From Ciona intestinalis (lineage: Eukaryota; Chordata; Ascidiacea; Phlebobranchia; Cionidae), in NCBI RefSeq assembly GCF_000224145.3, contig NC_020167.2, forward strand, positions 1,416,690 through 1,480,689: 64,000 bases of DNA, written 5' to 3'. The number at the start of each line of letters is the position of its first letter. Positions within the stretch are counted from its first letter, which is position 1. The notes under the pieces were generated by a model. The model ran no database searches. It was given only the letters and a program-made list of their open reading frames with translations, and was not told where the DNA came from. Positions 1-10,044 of the stretch are shown here, one piece after another. Made by a program: the position numbers and the translations under genes.

Positions 1-3000
1 TTTGGATATTACATGTTTGGTTACAAAGGGGGAGATGAGGAGAATTGGGGGGATCTTGGTTCTGCATTTCTCACGCTCTTCAGCTTCGTTACGGTAACCG
101 AATGAATAAGGACATTGATTACGAATATGCAGTGCGGTGGGGGAAGATGGGACATCTTTTTGACAGTATATCCGTATGTCCTGATTGTTTTTTTAAACAA
201 TTAACAACGGTATATATATTATACATTTTTTAAATGTTGTTTATTTACCAACTACCAAATGGGACGGGAAAATAGAATCAACAGGTGTCCCATCTTTCCG
301 AACCCTTTTATATGTAGAAAAATCCGTAAATTTACAAATTAAAAACTGTGTGTTATGCACGGTAATGGCCTTATAGAACAGTTTTATTTCGTTTGATGAT
401 CGAACTGTGGCAGTGAAAAAACGTCGTCAGTGATTAGACCTATGCTCTCTTGTTTAACAAAAAATAGGCCCACTCACCAATTAGTATTACTGCAATAACA
501 CAGCGTTCATTAAACCAGAAAAAATGTTTTATAAATATGAATGCAGTAAATTATTATTTAAAACGCAATATTATGTAAACAATACGTTTCTACAGAACAA
601 ATGAACTTTAAATCCTACTTCCTACTGTATAACATTTATATACAATCACACAACATGTTGCATTTGATTAAAACTCTTGGTATTGCACCAAAGACCACAC
701 ATTAGCAAAGCTGTGCATGATAAGATAGATTTTCAAACTTGAATACACAGTTCACAAATCAATTTCACTAAACAAAAACTTTTGCATAAAGAGAGCCATT
801 TAGGAATCTAACACACAAATTGCATGAGCAGCTAGTTTTCTTATTTCTTCATTTCCCATGTCGGAAGCAGCAAACAAAAGTACATGTGAGTCTTTCGCTA
901 GTGGGTAACGCAACTTGGAAAGCATTGGAACAGGAATGTGAAGTTTCACTGTGCGTGAAAGCAGTGATGAAGATTCTAATGAAAGCTTGATGAACTTAAA
1001 GATGAAATCTGCCTGTGGACCTCCTTCATTGGATTCCATTGAGTTCCATAAAAGATCCATGAAGTCGGAAAGGACTTGGATCAGAGGATCCTCTGCAGGA
1101 AGTCCAGGAGTGCTTCCAGGAGGAGGAAGATCGTGCTCAGTTTGGCTGAACAGTCTACGAACTTTTTGTTGTTTGTCAAAGACAATGTTTTGCAACATAG
1201 GGTTTTGTTTCCTTGACTTGGGAAGAAGAGATTTTTGCTGGAGAGTGATTTCGTTTAAAGCTATATCAAGACTTGCAACTGTTAGCTTTGCGATTGCGCT
1301 TCCAATCGGCGCTGCTAATGGGCGTGAATTCGTCTTAAAAAAGGTGGGTAGGCCATATTTTAGTAAGTACATTGTTGTAGAAACTATATCAAACCTCATA
1401 ACTGCGAATACAATGTCAACTGCATTCGTAATACCACACAGATGAGTTTCTTTCAGAATTTGGTTTAAAGTTTGTCTCATGAACCCACAAACACCAAGCA
1501 TGTTGTAACAATCTAAGAACTTAGTAATAATTGCATGATTAATCCAACCAACTTGATTCGCTTCGATAAAAGTTTGCTTGAGCAAGGTACAATGAAGTGT
1601 TTTATCCAAGTTTAAAGTTTTTGGTTCAAATTCAGGCAACAAATCTGACATAATTGAGGAAGAAACCGATTGGAAGAAGACAAACCGTTCATTATACATC
1701 ATGTTTGACAGGGACTGTACTTGTGTGGGGCTTTTTTCAGTAAGAGCAGATAAAACTTGAATGTGATCATTGCGACTTACTACAAGTCGAGCACATCGTG
1801 CAACGGCTGCCATCACTGACAGTGTAACAGATAGGGGACAACCATCTTTTATTAGAGTACATGCACGCACCACTTCAGTGATTGAAATGATTCCTTTCTG
1901 TCGTGCTGTGAGCAACTCTATCATAGATTGCGGAAGGTTCATGCAAATATCATTCCACTTTGTCATGCTTAATTTAAACTCTTGTGAACTTCTTAACACT
2001 GGAATTAAATTTTCCACTCTGTTTGGTTCAGGTTCAGATTTCAATGTGCTGATTTGAGTAATTTTGTCGGTCCACCAAATATTGATCCATTGTAGTAATA
2101 TAGGAGTTTCCTCTTTGGATCTTACTATATAGGAACCAACCGTTGTTTCTTTACCATAAAGCTTTATCATATAGCAAACCATAAGAAATGTTATGTCAAA
2201 TAACACAGCTCGAATTTGGGCATTCTTTGATGTCTCTGCTGGGCATGACTTCATTGCATCATTGCAGTCAATCAAAGCATTGGCAAAAGCCGGCAATTGA
2301 CCTGTTGTGGTGGCAGCAGCGATCAAAGCACTAAAACTACGAATTGACATCATTCCTGCAAAGGTATTAAGCAGGCGCTCTGGCTCAGAAAAATCAGTGG
2401 AGCTTAAAAGTTTCACCAACTGGTCAATATTATTTTCAGCCTTGAGTATGATCACCGGATTTAGGCACCTTTCTTTAACATTGTTTACTGGCATATTTTC
2501 TATCATTGAGCATCTAATATTCTGTAAATCTTGATGATAAGCGTCAGTAATCAGCTCTCTCTTTACAAACTGCTCAGTTAAAAGTTTTAAGCAGTTTATT
2601 CCATCACATATCTGATCAATAGTGTCTAACAGACTGTCGAGTTTAAGCAACATTTTTAATGCCTCTTGTAAATCAACTCCAAATTGAGCAATTTTCTTGC
2701 TTGAGAGTTTGCTTGGAGACTCAAAGTCACTGCCAGTAAGTTGAGCCTTTAACTGGACCATTATTTTTGGCAAACGAAGGAAAACCATTGCACACCACTC
2801 TTGCTCTAAATCATTACCCCTTGAATCGAGGTATCCCATAAAACAAGTTTGTATCAGATGGTAGATTAAATTGCTGGTTGAAAGACCATGTATATTACAC
2901 AGTAATATTAACTGCTGCACAATCGCTTCAATGTTTGTCAACTTTCGCTCTTCAACTTCAAGTAGAATGAGTGACATTATAGATTGACATAATGTGCTGG

Positions 3001-5133
3001 ACACCGGCAGCTTGTAAACTGGTTTGGGAGAAATAGAACATTTTGATAACTGAGACACATGATGACAAGATGCACTTATCTCACTATGAAGAGGATGTTG
3101 ACCAGATGAGTTTTTGATTACAGCCAAATCAGTCTCAATATGACTCCACACTCCCCCTTCAGCAAACCTGGCTATTATTAAGAGTCCTGATGTGCGTGGT
3201 TTTGTAGCAATAAGTTTAAGTATATCACAGTTCAATTTAATTATTTCTTCTGCAGTAGAACCATACATGTCCCATACTCGTTTGAGACATTGTTCAATGT
3301 TTTGTAGAAGCCATTTCAAAACCATTCGAAGAGAAAAACATAACTCCATTGCATCTTCCATCAGTCTTGTTTTGCAAACCACCTGAAGACAGTCTTTCAA
3401 CAGACCATAAACAGCTTTTGTACTTTCAATTTTACTTAAATCCTCATGTTTTGATACAGCAGTAATAACCGACGCATAAGATAACAGTCCGCATTCCAAC
3501 GCATATGATATGTAACGCAACAAAAGCGCATTGGGGGAACTGCCAATAAAAGATTGTGATACTAATACATCTGACACGTGAAGCATATCCGACGGACTTG
3601 TCATCAGTTTCTTTACATGGATGGACCATTTCTTTTCACTCCATCGTTCCTTCCACGACGTAATGACTAGGTGCTTGAGATCGGCGGAGTTTTGCAGCAT
3701 AATGGGTTACAAATAATTGACAACTACTCAATCACGATTGCAATACAGCTCTAAATAATTAAACAACCAACACAATTAAGGTTGAATTGACAAACAAATT
3801 GTATGTACATCTAATAACTACGCAGAAAATACGCAAGAAAAGTTCGAAACTTGTAAGGGGGCATTCCCTTGTGTGGTGCGGTGAAAAACGACTGCAACAT
3901 TTTATGGAAATTGTATTTTTGCGAAATAGTATTTGCTAAATATTAACATAAACACAGGTCGATGGATGGTTTGATGCACAAATTGAAATGGATGAAAGAA
4001 CAACGCCCTCCTCACGAATATACACCATACTCTTTATCATTTGTGGACACTTCTTGATATTCAATATATTTGTTGGAGTCAACATAATGAACATTCAGGA
4101 GGCAAACGAAAACTACCACGAACAGGTAACTTTTATTGTTAACCTAATAGTCACAGCTAACGTAAATTGTTTTAAGTAGTAAGTATGAAAATGTAATATT
4201 CACAGTATAAGCGCACATAGATTTTACGTCAAGTAAAAGGCTTGTGTAACGGCAATTATAAGAATATAGCTTTACAACTGACTTATGTCTATAGGTTATT
4301 GCTGAAAAGGAAGCTATTTTAGCCAGAAAGAAGGAAAGCATTCTTCATCGACAGCACGAAGACGTAAGGTACAAACTGCAATCGGGATTAACAGCCAGTT
4401 TTCAATAACGTATCTACGTGGTTTTCGTAGTGTAGTGGTTATCACGTTCGCCTCACACGCGAAAGGTCCCCGGTTCGAACCCGGGCGAAAACAGGTTTTC
4501 TTATTATAATTTTATTAAATAAATCTTATTGGAATTTTATTAAATAAAATACCAATATACATTTCTTTGCACACACATTTTAATATAACTAGACTAGAAA
4601 ATGACTAAAAATTTACTATTTTCGATCTGTTGCAGAAAGTTAAAAGAAAAACAAAAAGAGAAAGATTGCGGGAATTTTTATGAGATGGTCAAATCATTTC
4701 AAGAATCTTTGCATAATGACGATTACGTCATTCAAGAAGATTTGATCACAAATTTAGATTGGATGGAATTATACATTGAAACTCTTGCCCACATGGATGA
4801 GGGAGTTGTAAAGTAAGGTTTAATAAGTTTACTGTATGAAATAAATATTTAAACATTAAAAAAATATATATATTCAAACATTTCCAAAACAAAACTAAAT
4901 AATTAAAATTTCGAAAAATTGTTTCCGCCCGGGCTCGAACCGGGGACCTTTCGCGTGTTAGGCGAACGTGATAACCACTACACTACGGAAACAGTTGGGA
5001 AACGTGTCGCGAATGAGCGTATTTAAATGAATTGGCATTGTTGTTTTACAGGATTCGGCAATATCATTATGAGATATCTCATATACTGACGCAAGCTTTT
5101 AGCAAAGAAATTTCAAAGCGACTTGGAGAGTAA
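1..5133 (+). CDS. CATSPER3: CatSper cation channel subunit 3, 3' part (partial, enters window mid-gene)
   Basis: A pore-forming subunit of the sperm flagellar CatSper calcium channel. Visible exons are 1-93, 3958-4125, 4295-4368, 4636-4812 and 5052-5133 (stop TAA 5131-5133); joined phases are consistent. Exon 1 gives the pore helix (ending LTLFSFVT) and the next exon opens with VDGWFDAQ, so the filter motif T-V-D-G-W is split by the intron. The second exon then gives S6 (about 20 hydrophobic residues, ending FVGVNIMNIQ). The remaining exons give the charged cytoplasmic tail, which matches the CATSPER3 tail rather than other CatSper subunits (NFYEMVKSFQESL ... YHYEISHILTQAF). S1-S5 lie upstream of the window. 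The 4368/4636 junction is ambiguous: a strong GTAAGG donor at 4364 paired with an AG at 4638-4639 is also in frame and would drop three residues. The first intron contains MED24; the next introns contain tRNA-Val genes. The 3' end faces the next gene with 78 bp between stop codons. Confidence 0.9.
131..312 (-). repeat. MITE in CATSPER3 intron
   Basis: Opens with GCGGTGGGGGAAGATGGGAC and closes with AGGTGTCCCATC. It is about 180 bp, in the same orientation as the copies at 9806 and 10514. It sits in the CATSPER3 intron just after the first visible exon. Confidence 0.8.
800..3700 (-). CDS. MED24: Mediator complex subunit 24, single exon
   Basis: A subunit of the tail region of the Mediator coactivator that links transcription factors to RNA polymerase II in the nucleus. 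The uninterrupted frame runs from ATG at 3700 to TAA at 800-802, 966 codons, close to the ~990 residues of vertebrate MED24. The N-terminus (LKHLVITSWKERWSEKKW) and the following segment around SFIGSSPNALLLRYISYAL match the family's opening. The protein is helical throughout and has no catalytic motif, as expected. It has no intron, although its neighbours have many, and it lies on the opposite strand inside the 3.9-kb intron that splits the CATSPER3 pore filter. An intact ~2.9-kb frame argues for a functional gene; it could be a retrocopy that replaced or duplicates an intron-bearing parent, which this window cannot settle. Confidence 0.93.
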   Translation of the reverse strand: MLQNSADLKHLVITSWKERWSEKKWSIHVKKLMTSPSDMLHVSDVLVSQSFIGSSPNALLLRYISYALECGLLSYASVITAVSKHEDLSKIESTKAVYGLLKDCLQVVCKTRLMEDAMELCFSLRMVLKWLLQNIEQCLKRVWDMYGSTAEEIIKLNCDILKLIATKPRTSGLLIIARFAEGGVWSHIETDLAVIKNSSGQHPLHSEISASCHHVSQLSKCSISPKPVYKLPVSSTLCQSIMSLILLEVEERKLTNIEAIVQQLILLCNIHGLSTSNLIYHLIQTCFMGYLDSRGNDLEQEWCAMVFLRLPKIMVQLKAQLTGSDFESPSKLSSKKIAQFGVDLQEALKMLLKLDSLLDTIDQICDGINCLKLLTEQFVKRELITDAYHQDLQNIRCSMIENMPVNNVKERCLNPVIILKAENNIDQLVKLLSSTDFSEPERLLNTFAGMMSIRSFSALIAAATTTGQLPAFANALIDCNDAMKSCPAETSKNAQIRAVLFDITFLMVCYMIKLYGKETTVGSYIVRSKEETPILLQWINIWWTDKITQISTLKSEPEPNRVENLIPVLRSSQEFKLSMTKWNDICMNLPQSMIELLTARQKGIISITEVVRACTLIKDGCPLSVTLSVMAAVARCARLVVSRNDHIQVLSALTEKSPTQVQSLSNMMYNERFVFFQSVSSSIMSDLLPEFEPKTLNLDKTLHCTLLKQTFIEANQVGWINHAIITKFLDCYNMLGVCGFMRQTLNQILKETHLCGITNAVDIVFAVMRFDIVSTTMYLLKYGLPTFFKTNSRPLAAPIGSAIAKLTVASLDIALNEITLQQKSLLPKSRKQNPMLQNIVFDKQQKVRRLFSQTEHDLPPPGSTPGLPAEDPLIQVLSDFMDLLWNSMESNEGGPQADFIFKFIKLSLESSSLLSRTVKLHIPVPMLSKLRYPLAKDSHVLLFAASDMGNEEIRKLAAHAICVLDS
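4421..4493 (+). tRNA. tRNA-Val (anticodon CAC)
   Basis: A 73-nt cloverleaf. Acceptor arms GTTTTCG and CGAAAAC pair fully and are followed by discriminator A. The D arm reads GTGTAGTGGTTATCAC, the anticodon stem TTCGC pairs with GCGAA around loop CTCACAC, and the T arm contains GGTTCGAAC. Internal A and B boxes are intact. It lies inside an intron of CATSPER3, on the same strand. Confidence 0.97.
4920..4992 (-). tRNA. tRNA-Val (anticodon AAC)
   Basis: Read on the minus strand this is a 73-nt cloverleaf with acceptor GTTTCCG pairing CGGAAAC, discriminator A, anticodon loop CTAACAC and T arm GGTTCGAGC. It is nearly identical to the tRNA-Val(CAC) 430 bp away, so the two are inverted copies that differ in the anticodon. 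It lies in the last intron of CATSPER3, on the opposite strand. Confidence 0.97.
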
Positions 5134-5211
5134 AACGATGCGTTAGTATTTGTGTGAACAATACAGAATGTCTTTTAAAACTTTCTATTTCTAGTGCGGT
5201 GGTGTTTTTGT

Positions 5212-7180
5212 CTAGTAAACGTATGGACGAGTTACTCCTTTCTTAGTTTTTCCGCTATAGAAGTCGCTAATCATTTGTGGAGCGTATTTTGGATACTGTG
5301 CGTACTCTTTAAACATTAACGATTTGGATTTGGGCGTTGGTAACTCTGGGACAATAGCCTTTGCCTCGTCCTCGATTTTGTTTGGGTCTGCTCGTTTTCT
5401 TCCGAAAACACGCGAAGTTGTCCGAGCACTAGGTGTAGGTTCCCATGAAGTTGCTTCGATTGCATTAGGACGACCTATAAGAACAAAAACTTTCCTCATG
5501 CATTTTTATGGCGGTGTATAAACACATAACGCTAATTAAAACAACTAAACAATACAGCTCTTGACAATAGCGGTTTGACACGCAGTATAGTCACCATAGT
5601 GGAGTCAGGAAAGATGGGACACCTTTAACACATAATATTCAAACATCTTGATCGTATTTAACAGTGTATGAAAGTCGTGAAGATACGGTTTTAAAATTCT
5701 TCGAATGTTCTTAAGGTGTACCCCCTTACCCTACTAGCCTATACATATGGTACACAAGTCGAGACTTGACCTACAATTCTACAAAGTTTAAAAATTAAAG
5801 TTTTTACTAACCTTGAACTGGCTTTAGACTTGGTTTATTTAAATCTTTAATTGGAAGATGGGGAAACACTTGTTCAGGGCCAGAAGCATTAGCTGTATTA
5901 AATTTCACATGTTGGTTAAAACATTAAACTATGCAAAATAGACTATATGAATGAATGAATGTAACTTATATTATCCTCGCGTGGCCGGAAAACGACAGTC
6001 GTTATCACACGGGTTTATCACCTCGTGCCAGCTTACGAGTTACCTACCTGATAAATGTGGCTGATGTTTGTTCTTTCTTGGTGTTATAACAGAATTAGTA
6101 AGTTCCTGCGCCCTGTCCGCCGTAAGCCTTGAATTTCTCGGTATCACTGGAAACAATTTCGCCTGAAATTAAACGAAGTATAGGTTTATTTATGGTTGGT
6201 GTATACCTATATTGTATAGTTGGAAAAACTTTACCAGAGCTGGGTCGTCATTTTCGTTGAGTTCTGGGACGATGCCTGAAACCGCAGCCTCGACTTTTCT
6301 TGACGGCTTGGCGCGAACAATTTCCTTCGTAAAATATTAGACAAAATTGATATACAAATTTATCAGACAAACATCTATACGAAAATGTATCTCACCGACT
6401 GTCTGTATCTTCTATAAACTCTATGAGTGTTGGACTCGTAAGGCGAATCCATAGGTTTTCTGTTAAATTCTTCCATGGTCATCCGTGTTCGAACAACTGG
6501 GACTTTCTGAAGTAAAATTTAAATGTTGTTGTTACCGTGCTATGATATAGGGTAGTGTAGGATAGACATCATTCTATTCTCTTGTCTCGTCCCATTTGGT
6601 AGTAAATAAAAAGTATTTACTTATCTGTATCACCGAAATTAAAAAGCGTTGTTATTTCTAAAAACACGGTAAACACGGGATTTAATTAGTTGCCAACGGT
6701 CTCCCATCTAGTACTAAATTAGGTGGAAATACGGGACATCTTTAGCACATAGTATATATATTCAAATATCTTGATCATGTTAAACAATTACCAACGGAGT
6801 CGTTAGGATATACATTTTGATAATTTTTTGAATGTTTTTTTTATTTACTTCCAAATGGGACGATAAAATAGAATAAAAAGGTGTCCCATCTTCCTTTACC
6901 CTGCTATATATAAGAATATTTTGCCGAGTCGGCAGCAGACCATTACCTGCGCCATATATAATTTTAATATGTTTCAAATATAAACTTAGCATAGAACGCG
7001 TGTTATCTTATTATATTTACCTGGTTTAACATGTGTTTTACGTGAAACGCTAGATTTGGATGGGGGTTGTTTCGCCTGTTTAATGAGGATGGTCTGTAAT
7101 CTGGATGAATTCGTTGCATTTGAATGAAATCCGACTTGTACTGGCTTCTGTCATTCGGTGTTAGTACGTTGGTAGAAGCA
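5212..7180 (-). CDS. Uncharacterised basic protein, five exons visible (5' end uncertain)
   Basis: Five exons on the minus strand join with consistent phases: 7180-7021, 6506-6396, 6324-6235, 6162-6048, 5474-5212 (stop TAG 5212-5214), giving at least 246 residues. I do not recognise the family. The product is hydrophilic and rich in Arg, Lys, Pro and Asn, with no membrane segment. It contains a loose internal repeat: a basic stretch, then an acidic/Ala stretch, then IVPEL (around GIVPELNENDDPA in one exon and AIVPELPTPKSK in the last). The last exon ends with tyrosine-rich GVTRPYVY. The exon at 7180 begins with the last base of a codon, so at least one upstream exon is needed; a candidate is given at 9026-9087. 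The acceptor at 6326 has a weak pyrimidine tract. The 3' end converges on CATSPER3. A sperm or cilium role would fit the style of the sequence and the neighbour, but this is only a guess. Confidence 0.65.
5597..5737 (-). repeat. Inverted-repeat element (MITE), internally deleted copy
   Basis: Begins with a diverged terminal repeat (GGAAAGATGGGACACC) and ends near CCTTACCCTACTAG. Roughly 50 bp of the internal part seen in full copies is missing. It lies upstream of the last exon of the uncharacterised gene, inside its intron. Confidence 0.75.
5960..6045. repeat. SINE tail fragment next to a splice donor
   Basis: The segment CACCTCGTGCCAGCTTACGA followed by GTTAC closely resembles the tail of the tRNA-like SINE at 39385-39655. 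It ends within a few bases of the donor (minus strand, GT at 6047-6046) of an exon of the uncharacterised gene. Confidence 0.5.
6541..6621 (+). repeat. MITE fragment
   Basis: Contains the internal part of the element (CTCGTCCCATTTGGTAGTAA) and a remnant terminal repeat TATAGGGTAGTGTAGG; the other end is lost. Confidence 0.6.
6718..6908 (-). repeat. MITE, near full length
   Basis: Runs from AGGTGGAAATACGGGACATC to AAAGGTGTCCCATCTTCC and CCCTGC next to TATA. The internal sequence matches the other copies in reverse orientation. It lies in an intron of the uncharacterised gene. Confidence 0.8.
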
Positions 7181-7404
7181 CTATGAAAAAAAATATACAA
7201 AATGTAATTTGGTAATTGAACAGTCAGTAATGCGCCCAAATTAGCATTTCATTGTTCCCTTTTATTGACTCAAACACGATAAGCATAGTCGATAACAGCA
7301 AACGTTTATCTGATTCGCTAACATAAGCCGGACACGCCCACAACACACCACTCGGCACTTCTTCCCTAGTTGAGATACCGTGTCTCGCGCAGCTTCTCTT
7401 GTCA

Positions 7405-7487
7405 ACTGGGTTGGCCGAGTGGTTAAGGCGTTGGACTTAAGTTCCAATGGACGAATGTCCGCGTGGGTTCGAACCCCACACCCAGTA
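7405..7487 (+). tRNA. tRNA-Leu (anticodon TAA)
   Basis: An 83-nt class II tRNA. Acceptor ACTGGGT pairs with ACCCAGT, followed by discriminator A. The anticodon stem TTGGA/TCCAA encloses loop CTTAAGT (anticodon TAA). A long variable arm (TGGACGAATGTCC) and T arm GGGTTCGAACCCC are present. No intron is visible in the anticodon loop. Confidence 0.97.
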
Positions 7488-8635
7488 CTAAAAGTTGATT
7501 TTGGTATTATTGTTTATATTTTCCGAATTGCTAATAGAACTTGGTTTATAAAGATCAAGCCATTTTTTAAAATGAAATCGGCCAATTATAAACAGCTATA
7601 CTAAGGTAAATGACAACAAGTTTTATATCCGAATACACTTTAGATGGGGTTGGCATTGTACTTTCAATGCTTTACAGATGTTTATTTCAAGACGTTTCGC
7701 AAGTTTAATCATGAAATGGCTCATAACACCATTAAACCGGAAAGTTAGTATAATACCAATAAACGTTGTAGCTTTTCAAGCAATAATACTGGGCAGAGTG
7801 GTAATCCTAGCTGGTGGCCAGCAAAAATTGTGCTTCAAAATGTGAGTTCCTTAGGCCTCACTAATGTCTAAATTATTATTTTTTGAAAGTCGATAAAAGT
7901 GCGCAAAAAAACTGCCTCGTCAACGTAATTCGCGTGCATTGCGGTATATTCACGGAACAATAATGACATATAGCGGCGTGTTGCGTATGATACCTACCTA
8001 ACTAGGTCGCATTTCGCACTGATTTTTTCGCATTAAATGCCATTCATTGTTTTGTTTGTAGTAAATGCTACAAAAGTAGCCCGATGGTGCGTGGGCCTGA
8101 CCCGCCAACGATTTTTAGGCGAAATACGCATAAACGATGATGCAGCACATCTAACAGATAACGATGTCACGAACTGTAGCCTATTTGTTTTTAATCTAAA
8201 CGTAGTAAACGCGTTGGGAGGGTTATAACATTGTATGCTGGCATCAGAGCATGACGACTCGCTGGGAAAATACAGTGGTGACGCAGCACTTTATACAAAT
8301 TTTAATTTTTAGGATAAGTTTGAATACACTTTTTCGTAAAAAAGTGCAAAATCAGTAAAAACTACAAGGAGAACTTTGTAACAAAATTCACACCGGTCAC
8401 CAACTAAAGGATTACTGTACCAGAAACAATAATAAGAAAGACTGCCTATAGTATAAATCAAATCCCAACCTTTTTGCTTCGTTAAACGGATAAACCCGAG
8501 GCCGGTGTTGCCAGTGTAAAGCGCCATCAGTGATTCGACGGTGATTACGGTGCTCATCTACTGAGCGACGTGGGTCAACATATCCGGCTGCAACTAATTT
8601 AATTACATGCTTTAATGAAACGGTTTGAATTTAAC

Positions 8636-8679
8636 ATACATATATATAGGCTACCTTGAACATATATATAGGCTACCTT
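8636..8679. repeat. Short direct duplication
   Basis: The unit ATATATATAGGCTACCTT occurs twice in tandem within 44 bp. It is probably a replication-slippage product. Confidence 0.7.
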
Positions 8680-8810
8680 ACCAAAAGTTTCAGATGGTCA
8701 CTACGACACAAACGGTTTACCGTTTATTAAAACATCGAAAATAATTAAACGTTTATTATGAATCAAGGAGTTTCGCAATATTACTCGATTGGAAGGAAAC
8801 AATTCAGATA

Positions 8811-9008
8811 TAGTGTGGTGGGGGAAGATGGGACACCTTTTCGTTTAGTTTTCTCTTTCCATTTGGTAGTAAACAAAGAACATTCAATGAATTATAAAAC
8901 CGTATCCTCACGACTTCCACAGACCGTTGTTAATTGTTTAAAACACGATCAGGCTATTTGGATAATTTTGTATTAAAGGTGTCCCATCTTCCCCCACCAT
9001 ACTATATA
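8811..9008 (+). repeat. MITE, full length
   Basis: Terminal repeats GGTGGGGGAAGATGGGACAC and GTGTCCCATCTTCCCCCACC are nearly perfect, with TATA-type flanks on both sides. It is about 195 bp and is the first of four copies within 2 kb. Confidence 0.88.
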
Positions 9009-9025
9009 ATAATCGAATAATATAC

Positions 9026-9087
9026 TCACCAATGGACCAACTGTCGTATGATGAACTTGACAGGTTTTCCTTTGCCTGATCTCCCAT
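9026..9087 (-). CDS. Candidate 5' coding exon of the uncharacterised gene (tentative)
   Basis: On the minus strand an ATG at 9087 opens a short frame (MGDQAKENLSSSSYDSWSI). Joining it in frame to the exon at 7180 requires donor GTATAT at 9025; the stronger donor GTGAGT four bases earlier would cause a frameshift. An alternative is that the exon belongs elsewhere or that another exon lies between. There is no homology support. Confidence 0.25.
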
Positions 9088-9805
9088 CGTTGTCTCGGGA
9101 TATCGCACAAGTAAATAGATCTCAGAAGTTCAACATATATGACTATAAATGTACTGCTTATCGGTATATAGCTATGCCTCGCCTGTTTGCGCAGAGCAAA
9201 AATATTTGTACTAGTATTTGCGCAACCACCACGATACCATTTAATGCACTATATGGTAACTCTTCTCTATTTGATCAATCAGTTTCGAACTTGGTGTAAT
9301 TAAGCAAACAGATCAACCTGAGTGCTCCTGCGCACCTGGAAACACTCACGCGGCGTGCCCTTTAAATTCTAAAGCGCCGCGCGAGGCCCTGTTGAAAGAA
9401 CAAGGCATTGAGGCAGGTTATTGTGTATCGGTCACGCCAAATTGCACGTGAAACGATTTCGGCTCATCATCGAGTCGACATTTCGATCCGCCCCGTAATT
9501 TTTGATGTAACTTCCCGCTGTGCGTTCAGTTATCGTCGCGACGGGTGACGACTTGGAAATGTAAATAAATCCGGACGCCAAACGCCTCTAGCAAAGAAAC
9601 GCGACACGAATCAGTGCTTTGTAAAACCGATTAGACTAATAGTCTAATAAAGGCGAAATATTTTGATTAGAGCGTAGTCGGAATGAACGCCCGATATATT
9701 TCGTGTAGAATAACTAGAAAAACCTGGCTAACAATATCATGATACAAGAGCAATCGCAGAGTTAATGCAACAATACACCATATCTATAATTAGTCTGTAT
9801 ATTAT

Positions 9806-10008
9806 ACTAGGGTGGGGACAGACGGGACACCTTTGGAACATACTATCTAAATATCCTGATCGTATTTTAAATAATTAGCAACGGTCTATGGGATTTGTGA
9901 AGATGTACGATTTTTTAATTTTGTGAATTTGTTCCTTGTTTACTACCATATGGGACCATTAAAGAGAATGGAATTAAGGTGTCCCATCTCTCTCATCCTG
10001 CCATATAT
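9806..10008 (-). repeat. MITE, full length
   Basis: Starts ACTAGGGTGGGGACAGACGG and ends AGGTGTCCCATCTC then CATCCTGCCATATA. The orientation is opposite to the copies at 8811 and 10045. Confidence 0.85.
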
Positions 10009-10044
10009 CATTTATAGCGCTTATATTTGCTATAAGCTGTAATG

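Larger units (their letters stand above)
7188..9010. other. Intergenic/intron stretch, mostly unassigned
   Basis: Apart from the tRNA-Leu gene, a short duplicated AT-rich unit and one MITE I see no coding exon. The open frames here are short, lack homology I can recognise, and do not join by phase. Confidence 0.5.

Noticed and set aside
45..233. Plus-strand 62-codon frame at the window start
   Set aside because: The real reading here is frame 1 (pore helix of CATSPER3, exon 1-93); this other frame runs on into the MITE.
951..1445. Plus-strand 164-codon open frame
   Set aside because: It is the antisense shadow of MED24 and shows no independent domain or splice sites.
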